Shown piece after piece: positions 37,480 to 46,237 of a stretch of 64,000 nt of DNA; position 1 is the stretch's first letter, and every line of letters starts with the position of its first letter. A program made the position numbers and the translations under genes. The notes beneath the pieces are model-generated. The model was not told the origin of the DNA. It made no database searches and was given only the letters and a program-made list of their open reading frames with translations. The DNA is from Rhodonellum psychrophilum GCM71 = DSM 17998 (GTDB lineage: Bacteria > Bacteroidota > Bacteroidia > Cytophagales > Cyclobacteriaceae). The stretch is from contig NZ_KB906677.1 of assembly GCF_000381545.1 (NCBI RefSeq), forward strand, positions 200,638-264,637, in the 5' to 3' direction.

Positions 37480-40400
37480 TTAAAGGCCCAAATTCAAGGT
37501 AAAAAACACACTTTGCACGCCTGGAAAACCAAGACCGGTGAAGCCTATGGCATTTCCTCCGGCACCTGCGCTAAATGATTCTGGATCGAAACCGTCCCAA
37601 GGGGTATAAAGAATGATATTGTTGGCTGCGACGGAAAATCTCGCGGTTCGGAAGGGCGTTTTTTCTAATAAATCAGGACTGAGGTTATAGGCCAGCGTGA
37701 TGTTTCTCAACTTGATAAAACTCGCATCTTGCACGAAATTCTCACTCACACCCCGATAGGTGTTTCTATAAAATCCAGCGCCGTAGTTTCTTCCGTCTGG
37801 ACCCACTCCCTGTCCCAGCCAAACTTCCTGATTATTGGCAGATCCATCGGCCAAGACACCGTCAAAAACAATGGATTCTTCCCTGTTCTCGGTATATTTT
37901 GCGATACCAAATGCGGAAAGGAAATTGTCAAACTGGTTGTACTGCTCGACATTGGTCCTGAAATCAATCAACATGGACAGATCAAAACTCTTGTAGGAGA
38001 ATTGATTTCGCAGTCCGCCAAACCATTTTGGAACGGCATTTCCCAAAATCAACTGGTTTGCATTTCTGAGGGGAAAACCATTTGCGCCGATTATCTGAGG
38101 TCGGTTTCGGTCCAAAACCTGTAGTCCTTCCGGAGTTCCGTTGGCATAATACCGTTGGTAACTGCTGCCATAGATATTGCCGTAGGCTTGCCCTTCCACC
38201 AATTTCATGGTGACGGTACTTCCCACATATCCAAACTGGCTTCCCAAGACAATCTCGTCGATTCCCTCCCGGATGGATTTGATCTCATTGTTGTTCATGG
38301 AAAGATTTGCAGTCACATCCCATCTGAAATCACCTCTTTTAATTGGCGTAGCATTCAACACGATTTCGATCCCGTCATTTTGGATTTCCCCTGCATTGGT
38401 CACGTAAGAAGAAAAACCTGTTGCGTCGGAAACCGGCACCGGTATGATTTGGTCTTTGGCGTTTGATTTGTAATAGGTGACATCCAATCCAATTTTGTTG
38501 TCAAAAAAGGCCAATTGGGTGCCAAATTCCAATGAAGTGGTTTGCTCCGGTCTCAGCATAGGATCCCCGAATCGGCTGAATCTAGTGAAACCCACCTGTC
38601 CGTTGAGCGGAAAAACATTAGGCGAAGAATACGTTGCACCCAAGATGTGTGGATTGGTATCTTTCCCTACCTGTGCCCAAGATGCCCTTAACTTGCCAAA
38701 GGTGATCCAAGAAGGAAGAGATACACTTTCACTGAACACATAGCCAAGATTCACCGATGGGTAAAAGAAGGAATTGTTGTCCTTTGGAAGTGTGGAAGAG
38801 ATGTCATTCCTTCCGGTAATGTTCAGGAACAATAGATTCTTATAATCCACCATCAGATCCCCATAAAAACCCACGAGCCTTCTGATGCTTTTCCCCTGAT
38901 TGGCAAAAATCTGGGAAGTATTGCTGAGGTTATAGAATTCGGGAATGACAAAATTCTCACCTCTTGAGGTTAAGCGATCGAATTTTCTTTCGAAAACATC
39001 ATTTCCAAATCTCAAAGTGGTATTCCAATCGTCATTGAATTGTTTTTTGAGAGTCACATAAAAATTGGAGGTCAAGTCACGGCTGTTGATCCTGGTTTCC
39101 TCCAGGAATCCTGTGGCGCTCAATGCTTGTTCCCCGTCTATTCCCTTCGGACCCGGAGTGATTTCTGTTCTGCTATCACTGTAGAAATCATTTCCCAATC
39201 GGTAGCTAAAGGTCACCCAATCGGCGGGACTGTAATTGAAGGAAATATTCCCAATGACCCTATTGACATCATCCTCATAGGTAGCAAACCGAGCATCATA
39301 AAGTGGGTTGGTATTGCTCCCGACAGAGACCATCGTGCCATCCGGTTTGATATAATCATTGATGTCCGTGGTCTCGGACCAATACACCAATCTTTCCATA
39401 AACCTATCGTGGGGAACCCTTTTCCCTCCTGAGTTGGAAAAATTGATGGAACCGGCGAAGTTGAATTTTTCACTCACTTTGATTTGCCCTGAGAGCTTGG
39501 CCGTGGTTCTGTCCCAATCACTGAAGGGAATCACGCCTTCCTGATCCAATCTGCCGAAGGAGCCATAAAAGGTCGCTTTTTCACTTCCTCCCGAAATGGA
39601 AACAGAATTGTCTATTTGTACACCTGTTTGCATCGCACCTCTCCAATTGTCTTGGTATCGATGGCCATCCACCGTCTGGGCCACTTCGGAGATCGGGGCT
39701 CCCCAAGCGGGCCAGAAACTGTTTGGATCATACACTCCGGAAAATCCCTGACCATATTTGTTTTGGAATCCGGGATATTGATTGATCTCGTCGAAACCCA
39801 CCGAACTTGCAAAATCAACACGCACTTGCCCTTCTTTCCCTTTTTTGGTGGTAATGATCACGGCGCCGTTTGCCGCTCTAACCCCATAAAGTGCCGTCGC
39901 AGCAGCACCTTTCAAGACCGACATGGATTCAATGTCATTGGGATTGATGTCCGCCACCCGGTTGGTAAGCCCTCTTGGCGTACCACTGGATTCGATGGTG
40001 GAATTGTCCACAGGGACGCCATCCACCACAAAAAGCGGTTGATTATCGGCGCTCGGATCAAGGGAGTTGATTCCTCTGATGATGATCCTGGCACTTTGGC
40101 CGGGAGCGCCACCCGAATTGGTGACCTGAACACCTGCAACTTGGCCTTGTAAGGAATTGACCAAATTGGCTTGTTTGGTTCTGCTGATGGCCTCGGCGCC
40201 GATACTTTGGGCGGCATAGCCCAAGGCTTTTTTGTCCTGTTCGATACCGAATGCTGTGACGACCACTTCGGAAAGCTGTGAAATGTCCTGTCGCATCACC
40301 ACATTGATGGTGGATCTGTTTCCTACAGCGATATTTTGTGTTTCAAAACCGATAAATGAAAAACTGAGCGTTTCATTTCCCGTGGGCAAATTGAGGCTAA

Positions 40401-40587
40401 AATTGCCATCAATGTCAGATACCGTTCCCGTTGTGGTGTTCCGGATCAAGACACTGACGCCGGGCAAAGGCCCACCATCTTCCTGTGTGGTTACTTTTCC
40501 TTTCACTGTAAATTGCTGTGCATTCACGGGAATTGCCAGCACAAACAGGGTGAAAAAAAGGACCAGATTCGTAAATCTTCTCTTCAT
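37480..40587 (-). CDS. SusC/RagA-family TonB-linked outer-membrane transporter
   Basis: About 1035 residues from the ATG at 40587. An upstream ATG at 40635 would place 16 non-signal residues before MKRRFTNLVLFFTLFVLAIPVNAQ, a good signal peptide. It has a carboxypeptidase-D-like regulatory domain (FTVKGKVTTQEDGGPLPGVSV, 25-110), a plug domain with IIRGINSLDPSADNQPLFVVDGVPVD and AAATALYGVRAANGAVIITTKKG, then a 22-strand barrel ending FFTLNLGL. It imports ligand delivered by the SusD partner, powered by TonB. No sigma/anti-sigma pair is adjacent. Confidence 0.95.
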   Translation of the reverse strand: MKRRFTNLVLFFTLFVLAIPVNAQQFTVKGKVTTQEDGGPLPGVSVLIRNTTTGTVSDIDGNFSLNLPTGNETLSFSFIGFETQNIAVGNRSTINVVMRQDISQLSEVVVTAFGIEQDKKALGYAAQSIGAEAISRTKQANLVNSLQGQVAGVQVTNSGGAPGQSARIIIRGINSLDPSADNQPLFVVDGVPVDNSTIESSGTPRGLTNRVADINPNDIESMSVLKGAAATALYGVRAANGAVIITTKKGKEGQVRVDFASSVGFDEINQYPGFQNKYGQGFSGVYDPNSFWPAWGAPISEVAQTVDGHRYQDNWRGAMQTGVQIDNSVSISGGSEKATFYGSFGRLDQEGVIPFSDWDRTTAKLSGQIKVSEKFNFAGSINFSNSGGKRVPHDRFMERLVYWSETTDINDYIKPDGTMVSVGSNTNPLYDARFATYEDDVNRVIGNISFNYSPADWVTFSYRLGNDFYSDSRTEITPGPKGIDGEQALSATGFLEETRINSRDLTSNFYVTLKKQFNDDWNTTLRFGNDVFERKFDRLTSRGENFVIPEFYNLSNTSQIFANQGKSIRRLVGFYGDLMVDYKNLLFLNITGRNDISSTLPKDNNSFFYPSVNLGYVFSESVSLPSWITFGKLRASWAQVGKDTNPHILGATYSSPNVFPLNGQVGFTRFSRFGDPMLRPEQTTSLEFGTQLAFFDNKIGLDVTYYKSNAKDQIIPVPVSDATGFSSYVTNAGEIQNDGIEIVLNATPIKRGDFRWDVTANLSMNNNEIKSIREGIDEIVLGSQFGYVGSTVTMKLVEGQAYGNIYGSSYQRYYANGTPEGLQVLDRNRPQIIGANGFPLRNANQLILGNAVPKWFGGLRNQFSYKSFDLSMLIDFRTNVEQYNQFDNFLSAFGIAKYTENREESIVFDGVLADGSANNQEVWLGQGVGPDGRNYGAGFYRNTYRGVSENFVQDASFIKLRNITLAYNLSPDLLEKTPFRTARFSVAANNIILYTPWDGFDPESFSAGAGGNAIGFTGLGFPGVQSVFFTLNLGL

Positions 40588-40784
40588 AATATGATTTTTA
40601 GGGGTTAAAAATGATTTGATTTTGTTTTCACCCAATGCACAGAAGGCATTGGACCGATGGCAGGTGATGAAATCAATTCTTATTCTTCACCGAATTTTTC
40701 CAAGTGGAGAATGGGGAGTAATTGATTTTTTTAATGATTTCGACAAGAGCAAACAAATGAAAAAAACATAATCGGCTGGTTTAA

Positions 40785-40816
40785 GGGTTATAAAATTCTC
40801 TTTTATTTTATAACCC
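40785..40816. promoter_or_regulatory. 12-bp palindrome upstream of susC
   Basis: gggttataaaat and attttataaccc are perfectly complementary with an 8-base spacer. The site is about 200 bases upstream of the susC start in an otherwise empty 600-base gap. Symmetry and AT-richness fit an operator for a dimeric regulator. No U-tract is present. Confidence 0.45.
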
Positions 40817-41136
40817 ATTGGCATTATATCACATATTGATCAAAAAACAAACTGATTTTATTCTAAAAAACACCGATTAGTTTATTGTTTGGTTTTCTAT
40901 CGATTGGGTATTGATATTGATTGTGTTCTGGATGCAATCCTTTCTTTTTTACTGTTGGGGAAAGAATATATTTTATGAATATCCGCTACTTTTCCACCAG
41001 ACCCAATGGACCAGTGGAAAAGCCTGAAAAATACAGCATTTGGGATTTGGAAAGGAAACGCCGACGAAAAAAAACCCCAAGGAGGGATAATACTTCTACA
41101 CCCTTCGGCTCAAACTGTTTTTGAAATCCCCACAAA

Positions 41137-41165
41137 AAAAGCCACCCTTTCCAAAGGTGGCTTTT
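41137..41165 (-). terminator. rho-independent terminator of hppA
   Basis: Stem aaaagccacc / ggtggctttt, extended by ccctttcc/aaagg pairing. On the minus strand it is followed by seven T. It is 24 bases after the hppA stop. Confidence 0.85.
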
Positions 41166-41188
41166 CCATTGTTATCCATTTTCGGAAA

Positions 41189-43408
41189 TCAATCGTTTTT
41201 ATTGATCACCAATACTTTTTCTACATCGACTTTTTTGACTTGCTCAAATTGGATTTCTTTTTTGATTTCTTGTTTCTCCATTCCGATGGTTTCTGTACGT
41301 TCTCTTTCGGAAATGTGCGGAGCAATGACCAAGGCCACGATGGACATCAATTTGATCAAAATATTCATCGATGGTCCTGAAGTATCCTTGAAGGGATCTC
41401 CTACGGTATCTCCCGTCACGGAAGCCTTATGTGCCTCAGATCCTTTGTAATGCATTTCTCCATTGATCATGACACCTTGCTCAAAGGATTTCTTGGCATT
41501 GTCCCAAGCTCCTCCGGCATTGGACTGGAAGAGTCCCATCAGCACACCAGAAACGGTCACACCCGCCAACAAACCTCCCAAAACCTCGGGGCCAAACGTA
41601 AAGCCAACGACAATCGGAACCAGCAAGGCGATTGCGCCCGGAAGGAGCATTTCCCTAAGGGATGCCTTCGTGGAGATTTCCACGCACTTCTCGTATTCCG
41701 GCTTGGCTTTGTATTCCATGATTCCGGGGATTTCCCGGAATTGTCTTCTCACTTCGTTGACCATGTCCATGGCGGCACGGCCTACGGCAGCGATACAGAG
41801 GGAAGAGAAAATATAAGGAATCATGCCACCCACAAACAATCCCGCCAACACATTGGCTTTGTAAATATCAATCGAATCAATCCCGGCGATGCCCACAAAA
41901 GCGGCGAACAGCGCCAAGGAGGTCAATGCCGCAGAAGCGATTGCAAATCCTTTTCCCGAAGCAGCGGTGGTATTCCCCACTGCATCCAAAATATCCGTTC
42001 GCGTTCTCACATCTTTCGGCAATTGGCTCATCTCGGCGATACCGCCTGCATTGTCTGCGATAGGTCCAAAAGCATCAATGGCCAATTGCATCGCAGTGGT
42101 CGCCATCATGCCGGCAGCAGCAATGGCCACACCATACAATCCCGCAAATTCATACGCTCCATAAATACCCCCGGCCAAGACCAGAATCGGCAACACAGTA
42201 CTTTCCATTCCTACGGAAAGTCCGCCAATGATATTCGTAGCATGTCCTGTTCCGGATTGTTGGATGATGGAGTTCACAGGTCTCCGCCCGATGGCGGTAT
42301 AATATTCTGTGATGATGCTCATCAGAGTACCCACGACAAGCCCCAAGATAATGGCATAATACACATCCATGTTGGAGAAAGCGTACCCCCTGATGATCAT
42401 CGTTTCGGGAAGCATATAACTCACGATGAAGTAAGATGCTATTCCAGTAAAAACAATCGAGGACCAATTGCCCATGTTGAGCGCTTTCTGAACGTCTCCT
42501 TGGTCATCGCTGATCCGGACAAACAACATGCCCATGATCGAAAAAATGATACCCAAACCTGCGAGGACCATTGGCAATAAAATCGGTGCAATGCCGCCAA
42601 ATTGATCTTCGGAAATAATTTCCCTTCCCAAGACCATGGTGGCCAAAATCGTGGCGACATAGGAACCGAACAAATCGGCGCCCATTCCTGCCACATCCCC
42701 AACGTTGTCCCCGACATTGTCGGCGATGGTTGCGGGGTTTCTGACATCGTCTTCCGGGATGCCTGCTTCCACTTTCCCGACCAAGTCAGCCCCTACATCG
42801 GCAGCCTTGGTGTAGATGCCACCCCCTACCCTTGCGAATAGCGCGATGGATTCCGCACCGAGGGAAAATCCTGCGAGTACGTCAAGTGCCTTTTCCATTT
42901 CAAGACCATTCACGCCCGCTCCGGCGCTCACTACATATACCTGATAGAAGATGATGAACAAGGATCCTAAACCCAAAACAGCCAATCCTGCCACGCCGAG
43001 GCCCATCACGGAACCACCGGTAAAGGATACCTGAAGGGCTTTTTTTAGACTTGTTCGGGCTGCTTGTGTCGTGCGGACATTGGCTTTGGTGGCGATATTC
43101 ATGCCGATATAGCCTGCCAAAGCGGACAAAACCGCTCCGATGACGAAGGAAATGGCGATCACCGGACTGGAAGTCTCCACGGTGGTACCGGACCAAGCCA
43201 AAAGAATTCCAGCAATAATGACAAAATACGTCAAAACTTTCCACTCTGCCCTTAAAAATGCCATGGCTCCCTGGGCGATGTAACCGGCCAATTCGACCAT
43301 GGTTCCATCACCTGTTTCCTGTTTGGTTACCCAGGCGGATTTAATGGCCATTGCAAGAAGCCCGATGATCCCCAGTGCGGGGATTAAGTAAGTAATTGCT
43401 TGTTCCAT
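41189..43408 (-). CDS. hppA: membrane-bound ion-pumping pyrophosphatase
   Basis: 739 residues with about 16 transmembrane helices. The pyrophosphate/Mg site is [20 protein letters not shown] followed by [19 protein letters not shown]. The second loop is [16 protein letters not shown], and the third site near the C-terminus includes DNAKKSFE and [14 protein letters not shown]. The GNTTA sequence (Ala rather than Lys after GNTT) marks the K+-dependent class, which includes both H+ and Na+ pumps. The last 35 residues are a charged cytosolic tail not usual in the family. It uses PPi hydrolysis to energise the membrane. Confidence 0.95.
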   Translation of the reverse strand: MEQAITYLIPALGIIGLLAMAIKSAWVTKQETGDGTMVELAGYIAQGAMAFLRAEWKVLTYFVIIAGILLAWSGTTVETSSPVIAISFVIGAVLSALAGYIGMNIATKANVRTTQAARTSLKKALQVSFTGGSVMGLGVAGLAVLGLGSLFIIFYQVYVVSAGAGVNGLEMEKALDVLAGFSLGAESIALFARVGGGIYTKAADVGADLVGKVEAGIPEDDVRNPATIADNVGDNVGDVAGMGADLFGSYVATILATMVLGREIISEDQFGGIAPILLPMVLAGLGIIFSIMGMLFVRISDDQGDVQKALNMGNWSSIVFTGIASYFIVSYMLPETMIIRGYAFSNMDVYYAIILGLVVGTLMSIITEYYTAIGRRPVNSIIQQSGTGHATNIIGGLSVGMESTVLPILVLAGGIYGAYEFAGLYGVAIAAAGMMATTAMQLAIDAFGPIADNAGGIAEMSQLPKDVRTRTDILDAVGNTTAASGKGFAIASAALTSLALFAAFVGIAGIDSIDIYKANVLAGLFVGGMIPYIFSSLCIAAVGRAAMDMVNEVRRQFREIPGIMEYKAKPEYEKCVEISTKASLREMLLPGAIALLVPIVVGFTFGPEVLGGLLAGVTVSGVLMGLFQSNAGGAWDNAKKSFEQGVMINGEMHYKGSEAHKASVTGDTVGDPFKDTSGPSMNILIKLMSIVALVIAPHISERERTETIGMEKQEIKKEIQFEQVKKVDVEKVLVINKND

Positions 43409-43538
43409 ATTTATTGATTGGTTTATTGTTAATACTACATACCAACAAATATATTATTATTCACCAACCAAGCAATTAAAAGTATCGATTTAAGCAGGAA
43501 TTGTAAACAGAATATTGTGCTGTATCAAAAAATCCCGA

Positions 43539-44543
43539 TCAGACATCCCGATCGGCAATGATTTGCTCCATGACCCAGTTGGTTCGTGCAGCCGATACGC
43601 CCGTGCTCAAGGCTACTCCCACTCCCATCAAGTCCTCCACGATGTTTTCAATCAGGAAATGTTGGATGTTTTTGGGGAGTTCCAATTGGAAGCGTTCCAA
43701 GCCCATCTGCTCTGTATCCAGGATAAATCCTCCTGAGCCAAAGGTTTCGTATTCGATTGTTCCTTTGCTGCCATAAATGACGGTCCGGTCGGATTCGGTA
43801 TCAGCAGCAGTGGTAAAACACCAATTTCCCGTGCCTAAAACCCCATTTTCAAACCTAAAGGCTGCCGTGACCAAATCTTCCGCAGGGTATTGTTGCCCTT
43901 GGTTGGTACAAAAGCCCTTGACCTGGGCGATGGGCCCGAGGAGAAAATCCAGGTAGTCGAATTGATGCGAAGCGAGGTCGTAAAAATAACCACCTCCGGC
44001 GATTTCGGGATTGACGCGCCAATTGCTTTCCAAGGCCTCCTTTTTCTGATGCCTTTGGGGTTTTTTCATGTCTATGTGCAGTGTCCTGACTTCCCCGATG
44101 GCACCGGACTGGATAAGTTCCTTAATTCTGACAAAATGAGGCAAGGATCTTCGGTAATACGCCACGTACAAGGGCACTCCGGCCTTTTCGCAGACCTCGA
44201 TCATTTCCAGGCATTCGGCATGGGTCCTGGCCATGGGTTTCTCTACATAAACCGGTTTCCCGGCTTCGGCAGCCATTTTGGTCAATTCGAGATGGGCATC
44301 CGGCGGCGTGGCAATATAGATGGCACTGACTTCCGGATCATTGACCAGGGCTTGGGCATCGGTGTACCATTTTTCCACCCCATGCCTTTGGGCGTAGTCT
44401 TTGACCTTTTCCTCGTCGCGGCGCATGACGGCCACCAATCGACTGTTGGGTACCAGGTTCATGGCAGGTGCGGATTTGAGTTCACATACAGCACCCGCTC
44501 CGAGTATACCCCAGCGGACTTCATTGTCTTTTATTTTTTTCAT
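43539..44543 (-). CDS. Gfo/Idh/MocA family oxidoreductase
   Basis: About 334 residues. The ATG at 44543 (MKKIKDNEVRWGILGAG) is preferred to the one at 44552. The Rossmann motif is GILGAGAVCE, the catalytic/cofactor motif is EKP in VYVEKPMARTHAEC, and DLASHQFDYLDFLLG carries the conserved active-site His. It is a soluble NAD(P)-dependent sugar or inositol dehydrogenase of unknown substrate, encoded alone. It is the last backbone gene before the cassette array. Confidence 0.92.
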   Translation of the reverse strand: MKKIKDNEVRWGILGAGAVCELKSAPAMNLVPNSRLVAVMRRDEEKVKDYAQRHGVEKWYTDAQALVNDPEVSAIYIATPPDAHLELTKMAAEAGKPVYVEKPMARTHAECLEMIEVCEKAGVPLYVAYYRRSLPHFVRIKELIQSGAIGEVRTLHIDMKKPQRHQKKEALESNWRVNPEIAGGGYFYDLASHQFDYLDFLLGPIAQVKGFCTNQGQQYPAEDLVTAAFRFENGVLGTGNWCFTTAADTESDRTVIYGSKGTIEYETFGSGGFILDTEQMGLERFQLELPKNIQHFLIENIVEDLMGVGVALSTGVSAARTNWVMEQIIADRDV

Positions 44544-44654
44544 TGTCAGCAAATTAAAAACAAATTTCCCAAAGGTCGGAAGAAATGGGTTTGTGGGAAA
44601 ATAAAAGTGATGGGATTTTAAACGTTTAAATGGATTAGGTTTTTGTTCGGATAC

Positions 44655-44830
44655 TTTAAACCCGGAATATGCATTAAAATTCCTATTCCGAATTCAAAAT
44701 GCTTCAAAATCAATCGCTTCGCTGCATTTAACTCATTCACCATAGCGATGCTATGCCTTATTCGTAAAATACTTGATTTTCTTGCATTTTGACCTCTCAC
44801 TACGGATCCAAATGCAAAATCCGAGTTAAA
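44655..44830 (+). repeat. dispersed intergenic repeat, copy 9, diverged
   Basis: Ends tttaaacccggaatatgcatt and aatgcaaaatccgagttaaa are the family's inverted ends. The middle (aatgcttcaaaatcaatcg, aaatacttgattttcttgca) is more diverged. It marks the border between backbone and accessory DNA. Confidence 0.6.
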
Positions 44831-44881
44831 TTGGCGGGATATGGGCTTCGAAAGCCAATATTTTTAGAAAATCTTTTTAAA

Positions 44882-45187
44882 ATGTACAGAAAACCGCTCC
44901 AAATAGAAGTCATCGGCAGAAAAATCATCTTGAGACTGCCCAAAAATGAAACCGACATCCAGTTTATCCGGAGTTTCCGGTTCTTTTCAATCCTTAAAAA
45001 TAACCAGAATTCAGAAAAATGTTAGGTCCATACCTTAAGACATTCATTCGCCACCCATCTACTTGAAAACGGAACAGATTTAAGGTATATACAAAGTTTA
45101 TTAGGCCATGAAACTTCAAAAACCACTCATATTACTACGAAGGGTTCTGACCAAATAAAAAGTCCGATGGCCGGATTGGATATTTAA
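44882..45187 (+). pseudogene. decayed tyrosine recombinase (integrase) next to the cassette array
   Basis: Two pieces of one integrase. From the ATG at 44882 the frame reads LQIEVIGRKIILRLPKNET and then FIRSFRF, an N-terminus I know from Bacteroidota tyrosine recombinases, and then runs off at 45025. From 45026 a second frame gives [16 protein letters not shown], then [16 protein letters not shown], and ends [11 protein letters not shown] with stop at 45187. The catalytic Arg (LRH) and His (LLGH) survive. The expected xIYTH between KTT and HIT is missing, so the nucleophilic Tyr is deleted. The central ~200 residues are gone. The (R/K)SPxxxL C-terminal tail is shared with integron integrases, which makes it a candidate relic of the enzyme that built the array. 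Confidence 0.75.
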
Positions 45188-45193
45188 AGATTG

Positions 45194-45290
45194 GTTTTAC
45201 ATTTAGCTGATTGGAAAATAACCGCAACCATTGCGCCATGTAAGTCTAATGGATTACATGGCGCAATGGTTGCGGAAAGTAAAACGTTAC
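45194..45290 (+). other. attC-like site 1 (or attI-like), array start
   Basis: Outer arms gttttac (45194-45200) and gtaaaac (45279-45285) enclose a perfect 22-bp hairpin (45222-45243 / 45254-45275, 10-base loop). It ends aaaacgttacaggc, the GTT core. It lacks the internal sequence of the other sites, so it could be a derived attC or an attI-like primary site. The next cassette's left core (gcctgtaac, 46082-46090) is the exact complement of gttacaggc here. Confidence 0.6.
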
Positions 45291-45325
45291 AGGCAAGCGT
45301 AGGACGACACAGCCCGACAATAAAA

Positions 45326-46042
45326 ATGAAATTTGACGTAAAAATGACAGAACAAATTGATATAGATTTTGACTTTCGAAAAGACAGTAAATGTGGCGAC
45401 CCTGATACGGACAGTCTAAAATTATATGAAACTCACAAGTTGTTATGGAATAAAGAATTACCAAACGGAAAAGAATTCACCTTGGAAATTAAAGGAGACA
45501 GTTATGGAAGATTTCTTTTGAAAAACAACTTCACAATGAATTTATCAAGCGACAGAATGTGTCCTCATTTTGACGGGAAATATAGCAACAAATTTGACGG
45601 TTGGCTTTCAGACAATGAACGAGAAGAACTAAAACATAAAGTGCGGACAATTGGCGGACACATAGTTTTTCCAGCACATAAAAAGAATGGTTTCACAATT
45701 AATCAAGCCAGAGGAGTAAGTAGAATAATTTGTGACAGGTTTGACTTGACATTGGAGTGCATAAAACGTTTTTACAAAGACCAAGAAAGCCCACTTTCAA
45801 AGACAATTACAAATTACAATGACTTTTTTGACTTGTTTGTTGACTTTAATGGCTATGTTGACTTTTTTCATTTACAAGACTTTGTTGACCAAAACGGACA
45901 AATTAAATTTTCTCTACCGTTTGACAATTTCAACAGACCGCCATTACCACAGACAATTGACGAGTATAAAAAATATAAGGAACATACATTAGACTTAATG
46001 AACAACAGAAACAGACGAATATTAAAAAGCATAACAAGTTGA
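45326..46042 (+). CDS. cassette ORF 1, hypothetical protein (possibly DUF6994-like)
   Basis: 238 residues from the ATG at 45326. The longer frame from 45191 would translate the attC hairpin and is rejected. It is a soluble, Asp/Phe-rich protein. DTDSLKLYETHKLLWNKELPNGK and MNLSSDRMCPHFDGKY recall an uncharacterised family that I believe is DUF6994, but this is from memory. Also seen are TIGGHIVFPAHKKNGFTINQARG and YNDFFDLFVDFNGYVDFFHL. It fills one cassette between site 1 and site 2. Confidence 0.75.
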   Translation: MKFDVKMTEQIDIDFDFRKDSKCGDPDTDSLKLYETHKLLWNKELPNGKEFTLEIKGDSYGRFLLKNNFTMNLSSDRMCPHFDGKYSNKFDGWLSDNEREELKHKVRTIGGHIVFPAHKKNGFTINQARGVSRIICDRFDLTLECIKRFYKDQESPLSKTITNYNDFFDLFVDFNGYVDFFHLQDFVDQNGQIKFSLPFDNFNRPPLPQTIDEYKKYKEHTLDLMNNRNRRILKSITS

Positions 46043-46083
46043 CAATATGAAACTTGACAACTTAATGAAACAAAAACGCCAGC

Positions 46084-46216
46084 CTGTAACAGCACCTACC
46101 CAAAAGTGGCGGTTCAGTGGTTCAATCAAGCTTTGTGCTTCTATCAAAGTTTCTGCTTGGTTGACAGTGAAGTGCTCCGAAATCGCCACCTTCGGGTAGC
46201 TGCAAAACGTTAGCTG
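46084..46216 (+). other. attC-like site 2
   Basis: 133 nt. The left core ctgtaacagc and right core gcaaaacgttagctg pair as an imperfect stem: TAAC/GTTA, GCAcCTACCC / GGGTAGcTGC, GTGGCG / CGCCAC. The centre has the family's degenerate repeats (gctttgtgcttctatc, gacagtgaagtgctcc). The cassette after it begins gttagctgat, which is complementary to the atcagctaac left core of site 3. Confidence 0.75.
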
Positions 46217-46237
46217 ATATTATAAACAACCGAACGT

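Noticed and set aside
41429..42580. 383-codon plus-strand ORF antisense to hppA
   Set aside because: Composition (His/Arg/Ser-rich, no hydrophobic core) is that of a shadow frame opposite a well-conserved pyrophosphatase.
45191..45325. Upstream extension of cassette ORF 1
   Set aside because: It translates straight through the attC-like hairpin and core; the ATG at 45326 lies after the cassette boundary.
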